Source: Burkholderiales bacterium (GTDB lineage Bacteria; Pseudomonadota; Gammaproteobacteria; Burkholderiales; Burkholderiaceae_A). Taken from it: 20,417 nucleotides of DNA. Where the stretch lies: assembly GCA_030834045.1 (NCBI GenBank), contig JAURFZ010000009.1, positions 1 to 20,417 of the forward strand. The letters run 5' to 3'. Each line of letters opens with the position of its first letter. Positions within the stretch are counted from its first letter, which is position 1. A program made the position numbers and the translations under genes. Positions 6,042-14,495 of this stretch are shown here, one piece after another. The notes under the pieces are model-generated. The model was not told the origin of the DNA. It searched no databases and was given only the letters and a program-made list of their open reading frames with translations.

Positions 6042-9000
6042 TTAAGCAAGCAGACTGACAAGCCTTTGTTGGGCAATGTCGGTGGACACGCCCGCGCGCA
6101 CGGCATAGTCGTTGAGCTGATCGTCGGCAATGGGTCCAAGATTGAAGTACTGAGCCTCAGGCCGCCAGAAATAAAACCCGCAGACAGCCGATGCGGGAAG
6201 CATGGCCAGGTTTTCAGTAAGCGTCATTGGAATGTCCTTGGCGTTAAGCGCCTCAAGCAGCTCGGGCTTCACGCTGTGATCGGGGCAGGATGGATAGCCA
6301 GGTGCGGGGCGAATGCCTTGATAACGCTCTGCAATAAGCTCTTCATTCTTTAAGGCCTCGGAGGCTGCATAGCCCCAGAACTCGGTGCGTACCCTTCGAT
6401 GAAGCTCTTCAGCAAACGATTCCGCAAGCCGGTCGGCCAGGGCCTTCACCAAGATGGCGTTGTAGTCATCGCCCTTGGCCTCGTACCTCTGGGCAAGCTT
6501 GTCGGCACCGTGAATGCTCACGGCGAAAGCGCCAAGGTAGTCCTCGCCCTGCTCGGTGATCGGCAGCAGGTAGTCGGCAAGCGATTTGTTTGGCTCGTTA
6601 CTGGGCTTTTCGGTTTGCTGACGCAGGCCCACCCATGTGAAGAGTGCTGTTTTAAGGTCGGGCCCAGAAAATACTGTGATGTCCTCGGGCGCTGTGCGCC
6701 TTGCTGGCCAGAGGCCAAAGGCGCCGTTGGCCGTGAGCTGCCTGGATTCAATCAACCGACGCAGCATGGCTTTGCCGTCGGCATAAAGCGCTCGAGCCTG
6801 CTCGCCCACAATGGCATCGTCAAGAATGGCGGGAAAGGGGCCGGCAAGATCCCAGGTCTGAAAAAAGGGGGTCCAGTCGATGGTCTCGACAAGATCGTCT
6901 AAAGGAAAGGCCTTGAGCAGGCGGCGGCCTGTCACCTTGGGCTGGGGTGCGGGATGAAGGAAATTAACCTTTGCAGCGTTGGCCCGGGCCTCTTCAAGAC
7001 TGAGCATGCGCGAACTGGGCTTGTTGGCATGGCGTTCACGAAGCTTGGCGTAGTCTTTGAAAAGGTCGCCGAGGTAGGTGGCCTTCTGCTCCTCGGTGCT
7101 GGTAAGGGACTGGGCAACGGGCACCGAGCGAGAGGCATCGGGAACCCAGATCACCGGGCCGGAGTAGTGGGGCGCAATTTTGACCGCCGTGTGCACGCGG
7201 GATGTGGTCGCTCCACCAATCAGCAGGGGGATCTGACGGCACCGACACCATTCATCGTGTTCCATTTCGCGTGCAACAACGGCCATCTCTTCAAGCGAGG
7301 GTGTAATAAGGCCAGAGAGACCAATGATGTCGGCATTGTGCTCCTTGGCAGCCGCAATAATGTGCGCGGCGGGCACCATCACACCCAGGTTAACAATCTC
7401 GAAGTTATTGCATTGCAGGACAACCGAGACGATGTTTTTACCAATGTCGTGTACGTCGCCTTTGACCGTGGCGAGAATCATTTTGCCCTTGGCCTTGGTC
7501 TGGCCACTGGCAGCCTGCTCCTTCTCAATGTAGGGCACAAGGTGCGCCACAGCAGCCTTCATGACTCGCGCGGATTTAACCACCTGGGGCAGAAACATTT
7601 TGCCCTGTGCGAAGAGATCACCTACAACATTCATGCCGGTCATCAACGGGCCTTCAATCACCTCAATGGGCCGCCCCGAGCGGCCTTGAATAAGCTGGCG
7701 TGCCTCTTCGGTGTCTTCAACAATAAATTCTGTAAGACCATGAACCAGGGCATGTTCGAGCCTTTTTTCTACATCAAGGCCTCGCCATGCAAGCTTTTCT
7801 TCTTCCTTGCGCTCGCCACTGCGTAGCTGACCAGCGAGATCAATCATGCGCTCGGTTGCATCAGGCCGCCTGTCGAAAACAATGTCTTCAACATGCTCAC
7901 GCAGCACGGGGTCGAGGTTCTCGTAAACACCAAGCTGCCCTGCATTGACAATGCCCATGGTCATACCAGCTTTCACGGCGTGGTAAAGAAAGACGGTATG
8001 AATTGCTTCGCGTGCGGCGTCGTTGCCGCGGAAGGAGAAGCTGACATTGGAGACGCCACCCGAGACCTTGGCTGCAGGCAGGTTCTTGCGAATCCAACGC
8101 GTGGCCTCAAGGAAGTCGATTGCATAGCGGTTGTGTTCGTCGATGCCGGTTGCGATGGCAAAAATATTGGGGTCAAAAATAATATCGTCAGCGGGAAAAT
8201 TCAGTTCGTTTCGTAAAAGTGTGTAGGCGCGTTGGCATATGGTTTTACGGCGTTCAAGCGTATCGGCCTGCCCTTGCTCATCAAAGGCCATGATGACCGC
8301 TGAGGCCCCGTACTTCATGCACTGGCGCGCCTGATACAAAAAGGGCTCTTCACCCTCTTTAAGCGAGATGGAGTTGACGATGGCCTTGCCTTGCACACAC
8401 TTAAGACCGGCCTCGATGACTTCCCATTTCGAAGAGTCGATCATGATGGGCACACGAGAGATATCGGGCTCGGAGGCAATAAGGTTTAAGAACCGGGTCA
8501 TGGCGGCCTTGGAGTCGAGCATGGCCTCGTCCATGTTGATGTCAATAACCTGGGCACCGTTTTCAACCTGCTGCCTGGCAACGTCCACGGCCTTTTCAAA
8601 GTCGCCATTAAGAATAAGACGTGCAAACTGCTTGGAGCCGGTGACATTGGTGCGCTCACCCACATTCACAAACAAGGAACTTTCGCCAATGTTTAAGGGC
8701 TCAAGCCCCGAAAGCCTTGTGACAGAGTTTTCTTTGAAGGCCAAGGGCCGGGGACGAAAGGCATTGACAGCCTGGGCAATGGCACGAATATGGTCGGGGG
8801 TGGTGCCGCAGCAGCCACCCACAACATTGACCCATCCGCTTGAGGCAAAGTCTTTTAAAAAGCCCGAGGTAATGGGCGGTGTCTCATCAAAGCCTGTCTC
8901 AGCCATGGGGTTGGGAAGGCCCGCGTTAGGGTAGATGCAGATGGCGGTGTCGGCAAGTTTTGAGATTTCTTCCACATAAGGCCGCATAAGGGCCGCACCC

Positions 9001-9899
9001 AAAGCGCAGTTAAGCCCAACCGTGATGGGCCTTGCATGGCGAACACTGTTCCAGAAGGCCTCCACGGTCTGGCCTGACAGAATACGGCCTGATGCATCGG
9101 TGACCGTACCCGAGATCATGACGGGCCAGCGCGTGCCGGTGGTTTCAAAGAGCTGCTCAAGGGCATACAGGGCGGCCTTGGCGTTAAGCGTGTCGAAGAT
9201 GGTTTCAACAAGGAAAAGGTCGATGCCGCCATCAAGCAGGGCTTGGGCCTGCTCGAGGTAGCTGCTTACGAGCGCATCGAAAGTAATGTTACGGGCGCCC
9301 GGGTCGTTGACATCGGGTGAAATGGAGGCTGTTCGTGGCGTGGGCCCGAGGGCACCGGCTACGAATCTGGGCCTGTCTGGGCTGGAAAAGGCATCGCGTG
9401 CCTCGCAGGCAAGCCTGGCTGAGGCAAGGTTCATATCACGAACCAGTCCGGCCAAGTGGTAGTCGTCCTGGGCCACCGAGGTTGCACCAAAGGTATTGGT
9501 CTCGATAATGTCGGCACCCGCTTCCAGGTACTGACGATGGATGGTCTTGATGAGTTCTGGCTGGCTGAGGCTTAAAAGTTCGTTGTTACCTTTAAGGTCA
9601 ATGCCCTTGGCAACAGCCTGATCGAGCACGGCCTGCTGGTCTTTGTTTAAGGCGACGGCATGCTCACCGGTCTGGCCGCGGTAATGCTCCTCGGTGAGCC
9701 TGACCTGTTGAATCATGGTGCCCATGGCCCCGTCAATGATAAGAATACGCTGGGCAAGCGCCTGCCCGAGGCTTTCAAAGGCGGGCGCTTCGGTAAGGCC
9801 CTTGGGCTGGATTACGGCCTGAGCCAGCCCAGAGCCCTCGAGGGAGGTGTCTGGGGTTGCGCGCAGTGCCTCTTGCAGGGCTTTGGTGGAGTCGTTCAT
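6042..9899 (-). CDS. metH: Cobalamin-dependent methionine synthase MetH
   Basis: A 1285-residue four-module enzyme that transfers a methyl group from 5-methyltetrahydrofolate via methylcobalamin to homocysteine. The homocysteine domain (about 48-385) carries zinc ligands Cys298 (LNCALG) and Cys363/Cys364 (GGCCGTTP). The pterin domain (about 410-690) has FVNVGERTNVTGS and DEQGQADT. The cap and B12 domain (about 705-945) has GDVHDIG with cobalt ligand His817 and LIGGATTS. The activation domain (about 965-1285) has the AdoMet-binding RPAPGYPSCPDH at 1197-1208. It is about 58 residues longer than E. coli MetH, through a 40-45 residue N-terminal extension and insertions near 76-97 and 880-889. The Shine-Dalgarno is weak. 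No cobalamin or SAH riboswitch fits in the 45-nt gap to the upstream hydrolase gene, so transcription probably comes from further upstream. Confidence 0.97.
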   Translation of the reverse strand: MNDSTKALQEALRATPDTSLEGSGLAQAVIQPKGLTEAPAFESLGQALAQRILIIDGAMGTMIQQVRLTEEHYRGQTGEHAVALNKDQQAVLDQAVAKGIDLKGNNELLSLSQPELIKTIHRQYLEAGADIIETNTFGATSVAQDDYHLAGLVRDMNLASARLACEARDAFSSPDRPRFVAGALGPTPRTASISPDVNDPGARNITFDALVSSYLEQAQALLDGGIDLFLVETIFDTLNAKAALYALEQLFETTGTRWPVMISGTVTDASGRILSGQTVEAFWNSVRHARPITVGLNCALGAALMRPYVEEISKLADTAICIYPNAGLPNPMAETGFDETPPITSGFLKDFASSGWVNVVGGCCGTTPDHIRAIAQAVNAFRPRPLAFKENSVTRLSGLEPLNIGESSLFVNVGERTNVTGSKQFARLILNGDFEKAVDVARQQVENGAQVIDINMDEAMLDSKAAMTRFLNLIASEPDISRVPIMIDSSKWEVIEAGLKCVQGKAIVNSISLKEGEEPFLYQARQCMKYGASAVIMAFDEQGQADTLERRKTICQRAYTLLRNELNFPADDIIFDPNIFAIATGIDEHNRYAIDFLEATRWIRKNLPAAKVSGGVSNVSFSFRGNDAAREAIHTVFLYHAVKAGMTMGIVNAGQLGVYENLDPVLREHVEDIVFDRRPDATERMIDLAGQLRSGERKEEEKLAWRGLDVEKRLEHALVHGLTEFIVEDTEEARQLIQGRSGRPIEVIEGPLMTGMNVVGDLFAQGKMFLPQVVKSARVMKAAVAHLVPYIEKEQAASGQTKAKGKMILATVKGDVHDIGKNIVSVVLQCNNFEIVNLGVMVPAAHIIAAAKEHNADIIGLSGLITPSLEEMAVVAREMEHDEWCRCRQIPLLIGGATTSRVHTAVKIAPHYSGPVIWVPDASRSVPVAQSLTSTEEQKATYLGDLFKDYAKLRERHANKPSSRMLSLEEARANAAKVNFLHPAPQPKVTGRRLLKAFPLDDLVETIDWTPFFQTWDLAGPFPAILDDAIVGEQARALYADGKAMLRRLIESRQLTANGAFGLWPARRTAPEDITVFSGPDLKTALFTWVGLRQQTEKPSNEPNKSLADYLLPITEQGEDYLGAFAVSIHGADKLAQRYEAKGDDYNAILVKALADRLAESFAEELHRRVRTEFWGYAASEALKNEELIAERYQGIRPAPGYPSCPDHSVKPELLEALNAKDIPMTLTENLAMLPASAVCGFYFWRPEAQYFNLGPIADDQLNDYAVRAGVSTDIAQQRLVSLLA

Positions 9900-9944
9900 C
9901 AGCAGCCTGATTATAGGGTTCCTAGCCGGGGTATTTCCCCTGGG

Positions 9945-10946
9945 CTAGCTGTTCGCCTTGATTCGATCGAGCCAGCAGATCAGCCCATCGGTATTGAGCC
10001 TGAGATCGAGGGCCAGAAGCGTCTTAAGCTCCTTTTGCGACAGCAGGCTGCCATGGGCTTTTAACTGATCAAAGAGCAGGTCTTCAAGATCGGCCGCAAT
10101 AGCCTGCGCTCGGCCTTGACCGCGATGGCCGTGCCGGCTTGCAAGGGCAGCGTAGCTGTCGATTTGTTGCAGCAAAGCCTCGCCTGCGGCCTGCACCTGG
10201 CGAAGCTCGGAGTAATGGGTAAGGTAGACCGCCTTGGGCTTTGCCTGCATGACACGCATAACGGATGCTTTATGCGTTTGGGGGTCGAACTGGCTTGGGG
10301 AGCTGGTTACAAAAGTAAAAGCGCCCTGGGGGCTGTCGAGCTCGCGATAAGAGATGCCAAAGGTGTCGCCGGTGAAAATGGCATTGGACCCCTCATCAAG
10401 AATAAAGACATGATGCAGGGCATGGCCGGGTGCATCCCAGAAGTTGATTTGGCGAGAGCCAAGCTTGAGGGAAAGCGTCTCGGTAGCCTCAATAATATGG
10501 GACGGGTCAATGGGAACCATGCCACCGTAGTCACGCTCTGCAACGTCTTGGGTGTAGACCTGGCAGACCGCCTGCCAGAGCTTGCTGGGATTCACCAGAT
10601 GACGAACCCCTCGCGGATGAACCACAACCTGTGCTTGGTTGCAGTGACTGGCGAGCAGCCCGGCACCCCCTGCATGATCAAGATGCACATGGGTTAGAAG
10701 TATGTAGCGGACATCGTCGGGGGTAAGCCCGAGCTCTTGAATCGCTTGAAGAATACGGGGCACCGAGAATTGGGTCCCTGCATCTACAACAGCAAGCTCG
10801 CCCCTGTCTTCAATGAGATGGACGGCATCAAAGGAATCTCGAAAATAACCAGAGTCCAGACTCCAGACGCCATTCTCGTAGGACCTAAGACCAAGGCCGG
10901 CTGTCTTTGAGGATGCCTGCGAAGGGTTTGTTGCGGAGACGTTCAT
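9945..10946 (-). CDS. Metallo-beta-lactamase-fold hydrolase
   Basis: A 333-residue cytosolic MBL-superfamily hydrolase with a binuclear metal site. The signature T-H86-V-H88-L-D90-H91 is followed by His175 (DAPGHALHH), Asp194 (FTGDTFG) and His244 (LTHYSEL). The C-terminal third (about 255-333) is helical. The overall layout resembles glyoxalase-II/lactonase-like hydrolases, but the substrate cannot be read from the sequence. The open frame extends upstream into the GMC gene, but that part is antisense-like in composition. I chose the ATG at 10944-10946 because it lies 31 nt after the GMC stop and precedes the first conserved region. No good Shine-Dalgarno is visible. It sits between GMC oxidoreductase and metH in the same direction. 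Confidence 0.88.
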   Translation of the reverse strand: MNVSATNPSQASSKTAGLGLRSYENGVWSLDSGYFRDSFDAVHLIEDRGELAVVDAGTQFSVPRILQAIQELGLTPDDVRYILLTHVHLDHAGGAGLLASHCNQAQVVVHPRGVRHLVNPSKLWQAVCQVYTQDVAERDYGGMVPIDPSHIIEATETLSLKLGSRQINFWDAPGHALHHVFILDEGSNAIFTGDTFGISYRELDSPQGAFTFVTSSPSQFDPQTHKASVMRVMQAKPKAVYLTHYSELRQVQAAGEALLQQIDSYAALASRHGHRGQGRAQAIAADLEDLLFDQLKAHGSLLSQKELKTLLALDLRLNTDGLICWLDRIKANS

Positions 10947-10977
10947 GGCGCACGGTTTCGGGTAAAAAAGACGATGG

Positions 10978-12666
10978 CTAGCGTGAAGCCAGGATGTCGC
11001 GCGCCGCCCGCTCTGCCATAAGCATGACCGGTGCATTGGTGTTGCCCGAGGTGATGGTGGGCATTGCCGAGGCATCGACAACACGCAGGCCCGCCACGCC
11101 ACGCAGACGAAAGCTGGTATCAAGCACAGTAAATGGGTTCTCGGATTCGCCCTTGTTGTTGACTCGGCCCATGGCGCAGGTGCCCACCGGATGAAAAATG
11201 GTGGTTCCAAGCTCACGTGCTGCCTGCTCAAGGTCTTGCTGCGACACCTTTGCAGGACCTGGTAAGAGTTCCTCTGGGGCATAGGCTGCGAGGGCGTCGG
11301 CTTTCATGATGGCGCGAGTGGCCTCGATGCCCTTGACAGCGATGTCAAGATCGTCCGGGGTGGACAAGTAGTTACAGCGAATGGATGGTGCCTGCAAGGG
11401 GTCGGAGTGCTGCAGGAGAACCTGCCCCCGGGAACTTGGCCGAAGGTTGCAGACCGATGGGGTAATGGCATCGAACTCATGCAGGGGCTCACCAAACTTT
11501 GGAAGCGAAAGCGGCTGCACATGCCATTCCAGGTTGGCTGAGGGCTGCGAGGGGTCGCTCTTGGTGAAGGCCCCCAGGGTAGAGGGCGGCATGGTCATGG
11601 GCCCGCGTCGAAGAAGGCCGTACTGCAGGGCCATGCCGATGCGTGACAAGGGATTGGCATAAAGACTGTTGACCGTGCGAGCGTTCTTGATTTTGAAAAT
11701 GGTGCGAATTTGCAGATGGTCCTGCAGGTTCTGGCCCACGCCAGGAAGACCTTGCCGAACCGGGACATAAAATTCTGCGAGATGCTTTGGGTCACCAATG
11801 CCGGAGGCCTGAAGAATGTGCGGCGAGCCAATCGCACCCGCTGAAAGAATCACTTCTTTGCGCGCTCGTGCCTCGATGATCTGCCCGTCTTTTAGCAGCC
11901 GGACGCCACGGGCACGCAGAGTCGCATTAGCCCAGGCCGACTGATCGGAGGGACGGCGCTCGCGGTTTTCCTCAAAAAGGACCTGAAGTGTCTGGGTGTT
12001 GGTAAAAACAGAAAGGTTCTCTCGGTGACGCACCGGATGAAGGAAGGCATCAGCCATTGACCAACGTCTGCCACGCCGCTGGTTGACATGAAAGTAGGCA
12101 CAGCCCTCGTTATTTCCGCGGTTGAACTCATCGATACTGGGGATGCCCTGCTGGGCGGCGGCCTGTTGCCAGGCATCAAGAATTTTCCATTTAACTCGTG
12201 GCGTCTCGACACGAATCTCACCGGTCTCACCATGCCAGTCGTTGGCGCCACCAAAGTAATTCTCAAGCGCCTTGTATATGGATAAGGTCTGGCCGTTTTC
12301 GCCATTCCATCGCCAGCGCTCATCACCGGTAAGCTGCGCCCATTGGTCGAAGTCGTACGACTGCCCACGCATGTAAATCATAGCGTTGATGGATGAAGAG
12401 CCTCCAAGACCTCGGCCCCGTGCATAGTGAACCGAGCGGCCCGCAAGGCCTGGCTCGGGCTGGGTCTTAAAGCACCAGTCGGTGCGTGGATTGGCAATAG
12501 TGAATAGATAGCCGACGGGGATTTTTATCCAGAACCAGTCATCCTCGCCTCCGGCCTCGACCAGCAAGATACGCTGACCACGCTGAGCTGATAGCCGGTT
12601 TGCCAAAAGGCAGCCCGCGCTTCCAGCGCCAACAATAATGGTGTCAAACTCAAGGGGTCCTGACAT
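10978..12666 (-). CDS. GMC-family FAD-dependent oxidoreductase (choline dehydrogenase-like)
   Basis: A 562-residue flavoprotein of the glucose-methanol-choline family, which oxidises alcohols to aldehydes or lactones. The N-terminal dinucleotide fold has GAGSAG (13-18) and VEAGG (36-40). GMC signature 1 is ARGRGLGGSSSINAMIYMRG (82-101). Signature 2 is SAGAIGSPHILQASGIG (275-291). The catalytic pair is His492 (FHPVGTCAMG) with Asn544 (SGNTNAP), the His/Asn arrangement of choline-oxidising members. No signal peptide or membrane anchor is visible, so it is probably cytosolic or peripheral. The electron acceptor and substrate are unknown. There are no choline-pathway neighbours (no betB or betI), so I do not call it betA. 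It follows aceK by 58 nt, without an obvious terminator in between. Confidence 0.93.
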   Translation of the reverse strand: MSGPLEFDTIIVGAGSAGCLLANRLSAQRGQRILLVEAGGEDDWFWIKIPVGYLFTIANPRTDWCFKTQPEPGLAGRSVHYARGRGLGGSSSINAMIYMRGQSYDFDQWAQLTGDERWRWNGENGQTLSIYKALENYFGGANDWHGETGEIRVETPRVKWKILDAWQQAAAQQGIPSIDEFNRGNNEGCAYFHVNQRRGRRWSMADAFLHPVRHRENLSVFTNTQTLQVLFEENRERRPSDQSAWANATLRARGVRLLKDGQIIEARARKEVILSAGAIGSPHILQASGIGDPKHLAEFYVPVRQGLPGVGQNLQDHLQIRTIFKIKNARTVNSLYANPLSRIGMALQYGLLRRGPMTMPPSTLGAFTKSDPSQPSANLEWHVQPLSLPKFGEPLHEFDAITPSVCNLRPSSRGQVLLQHSDPLQAPSIRCNYLSTPDDLDIAVKGIEATRAIMKADALAAYAPEELLPGPAKVSQQDLEQAARELGTTIFHPVGTCAMGRVNNKGESENPFTVLDTSFRLRGVAGLRVVDASAMPTITSGNTNAPVMLMAERAARDILASR

Positions 12667-12724
12667 AGGGTAGCCGTTTAGAGGTGTTCGTCAGCAAGCT
12701 AAGCCCAAGCGGGTCGGGGGGGTC

Positions 12725-14491
12725 TTAGCCAGGCCGGCGAGCGATGCAAACCGCAGGCTGGTCAAGCTCGGGGCGGTTACAGAACCGAACATGATCGGGA
12801 TAGGGAAAGACATCTTCCAGAAAGCCGCGGGCTATTTTTTCTTGTTGGGATTTCCAATACTGAGCATCAAGTAACTCTTGATGATACTTGTTAAACGGAA
12901 CTCGAAGCCTTAGCTGACCGAGTAGAAATTGAGAGAACTCTTCCGGGAAGACATCGTTTGGGCCTACCGTGTACCAGGGCTCACTGGCCATTTCATCTTC
13001 AGGGGTTCGAGGCTCGGGAATTTTTCGGAAATTGCATTCCGTTAGGTATTGAATTTCATCGTAGTCATAAAACACAACACGCCCATGCCGTGTCATACCG
13101 AAGTTTTTGTAGAGCATGTCGCCTGGGAAAATATTGGCGGCAACAAGCTGGCGAATGGCATCTCCGTACTCTTTAATGGCATGGTCAACCTGCGCCTCTG
13201 TGGCATGTTCAAGAAAGATGTTCAGAGGAACCATTCGACGCTCAATATACAAATGACGAATAACAAGTCGTCCATTGTTTTCCTCAAGCATGCTTGGGGC
13301 AAATTCGCGAATTTCCTTGAGAAGGTCGGCATCGAATCGGTCTAGAGGGAACTCAACGCTCGAGTACTCCCAGGTGTCAGCCATGCGGCCCGCTCGATCG
13401 TGAAGCTTGACCAGCTGGTACTTCGAGGCAATAAGCTCGCGCGACACGTCTTTTGAACGCTTGTCTTTAATGATTTTAAAGACATAGGGGAAGGACGGCA
13501 GGGTGAAGACAAGCATCACGAGCCCTTTAATGCCCTCGGCAAGACAGAACTTGTCGTTGGAGTGACGCAGGTGATGCAAAAAGTCCCGATAAAAGAGTGT
13601 CTTGCCTTGCTTTTGTAGCCCGAGCATGGTGTAGAGCTCGCTGGCAGGCTTATGCGGCATGATGCTTCTTAAGAACTGCACGTAGGCCGAGGGCACCTCC
13701 ATGTCCACCATAAAGTAAGCCCGAGAAAACGAAAACAAAACAGAGATCTGGTCGGGGTCAAAGAGAATGGTGTCGAGGTAAAGCGCGCCTTGCGAATTAC
13801 GAAGAACAGGAACGGCAAAGCCAGTTGGCGTTCCGTCATTCATGATGCGCCCGATAATGTAGGCGCCCTTGTTTCGAAAAAAAAGTGACCTTAGAACATG
13901 CACCTGAAAATCGGTTGCAGTCTGAAAAGGCCTCGGAAAGATAAGGGCTGCGGCCCGAATGACACGTCGCAGATCACGCTGGATATCGTTCCAGCCGCAG
14001 GCAAGGCCAAAGTCGATGGCCATTTGGGTAAGGCACTTCTGCAGGCCTTCGGATCGCGGGTAATAGACACGGTAGGACGGGGGGTCGGAGTCGAGGTAGT
14101 CGGTCGCAACGGCGGGCCTTACGAAAAGGTTCTCGCCTCCGTAGTTGGTACGGCGCAGGATTCGCGTGGTGATGGAATTAAAAAACGACTCGGCAAGTTC
14201 GGGCTGCTTATGGTCGGTAAGCAGCATAATGTAGGCTTTTTTAACCTCTGGCCAGGTACCCTCATCCAGAGCAATAGAAGAGGACTTCGCCATTAGAGCA
14301 TCGGTTGTCTCCTTTACCCGTTCGTCGTAGAAGGCAATTCGCTCTTTTGCGAGTTCGCGTATGGCTCCATAGCGCCCGCCCTCAAAGGCGGTCTTCGCCT
14401 GTTGCGCGTTGTAACGGAAAAGGCCGTAGTGGCGATGAAAGCCGCTGAGTATGAGGTTGGCAATTTCAGTCGCATCGGATGCTGATGCCAT
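12725..14491 (-). CDS. aceK: Isocitrate dehydrogenase kinase/phosphatase AceK
   Basis: A 588-residue bifunctional enzyme (E. coli 578) that phosphorylates and dephosphorylates isocitrate dehydrogenase and so sets flux between the TCA cycle and the glyoxylate shunt. The kinase fold shows an ATP-contacting Lys339 in FPYVFKIIKDK, KLHDRAGRMADT (362-373), RHLYIERRMVPLNI (412-425), and the catalytic region GDMLYKNFGMTRHGRVVFYDYDE with Asp458, Asn463, Asp476 and Asp478. I chose the ATG at 14489-14491 because it starts 4 nt after the rodA stop; the longer frame reads through the end of rodA. This suggests translational coupling to rodA. The placement within an elongasome operon is unusual, since aceK is better known beside aceBA or alone. 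Confidence 0.95.
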   Translation of the reverse strand: MASASDATEIANLILSGFHRHYGLFRYNAQQAKTAFEGGRYGAIRELAKERIAFYDERVKETTDALMAKSSSIALDEGTWPEVKKAYIMLLTDHKQPELAESFFNSITTRILRRTNYGGENLFVRPAVATDYLDSDPPSYRVYYPRSEGLQKCLTQMAIDFGLACGWNDIQRDLRRVIRAAALIFPRPFQTATDFQVHVLRSLFFRNKGAYIIGRIMNDGTPTGFAVPVLRNSQGALYLDTILFDPDQISVLFSFSRAYFMVDMEVPSAYVQFLRSIMPHKPASELYTMLGLQKQGKTLFYRDFLHHLRHSNDKFCLAEGIKGLVMLVFTLPSFPYVFKIIKDKRSKDVSRELIASKYQLVKLHDRAGRMADTWEYSSVEFPLDRFDADLLKEIREFAPSMLEENNGRLVIRHLYIERRMVPLNIFLEHATEAQVDHAIKEYGDAIRQLVAANIFPGDMLYKNFGMTRHGRVVFYDYDEIQYLTECNFRKIPEPRTPEDEMASEPWYTVGPNDVFPEEFSQFLLGQLRLRVPFNKYHQELLDAQYWKSQQEKIARGFLEDVFPYPDHVRFCNRPELDQPAVCIARRPG

Positions 14492-14495
14492 CGGC

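Noticed and set aside
6954..7826. A 290-codon open frame on the plus strand opposite metH
   Set aside because: It is fully antisense to a highly conserved metH region, has no recognisable domain, and metH codon structure explains the lack of stops.
9910..9915. Perfect TATAAT on the minus strand just before metH, as a possible metH promoter
   Set aside because: No recognisable -35 lies 16-18 nt upstream (the candidates are GGAAAT-like), and the implied start would be only about 5 nt before the ATG. I do not call it a promoter without start-site data.
9900..9944. Possible cobalamin or SAH riboswitch ahead of metH
   Set aside because: The gap is only 45 nt and shows just a small GGGG-AAATA-CCCC hairpin with no T-run, too short for either riboswitch class and not a convincing terminator.
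10947..11282. Open-frame extension of the hydrolase with about 112 extra N-terminal residues
   Set aside because: It lies entirely inside the GMC coding region in another frame, its residue composition (rich in Arg, Pro, Ser, Cys, Trp) looks like a shadow frame, and the hydrolase fold is complete from the ATG at 10946.
10978..12666. Naming the GMC gene betA (choline dehydrogenase)
   Set aside because: The His/Asn pair and general similarity fit, but no betB, betI or choline transporter is nearby and many GMC proteins share these motifs.
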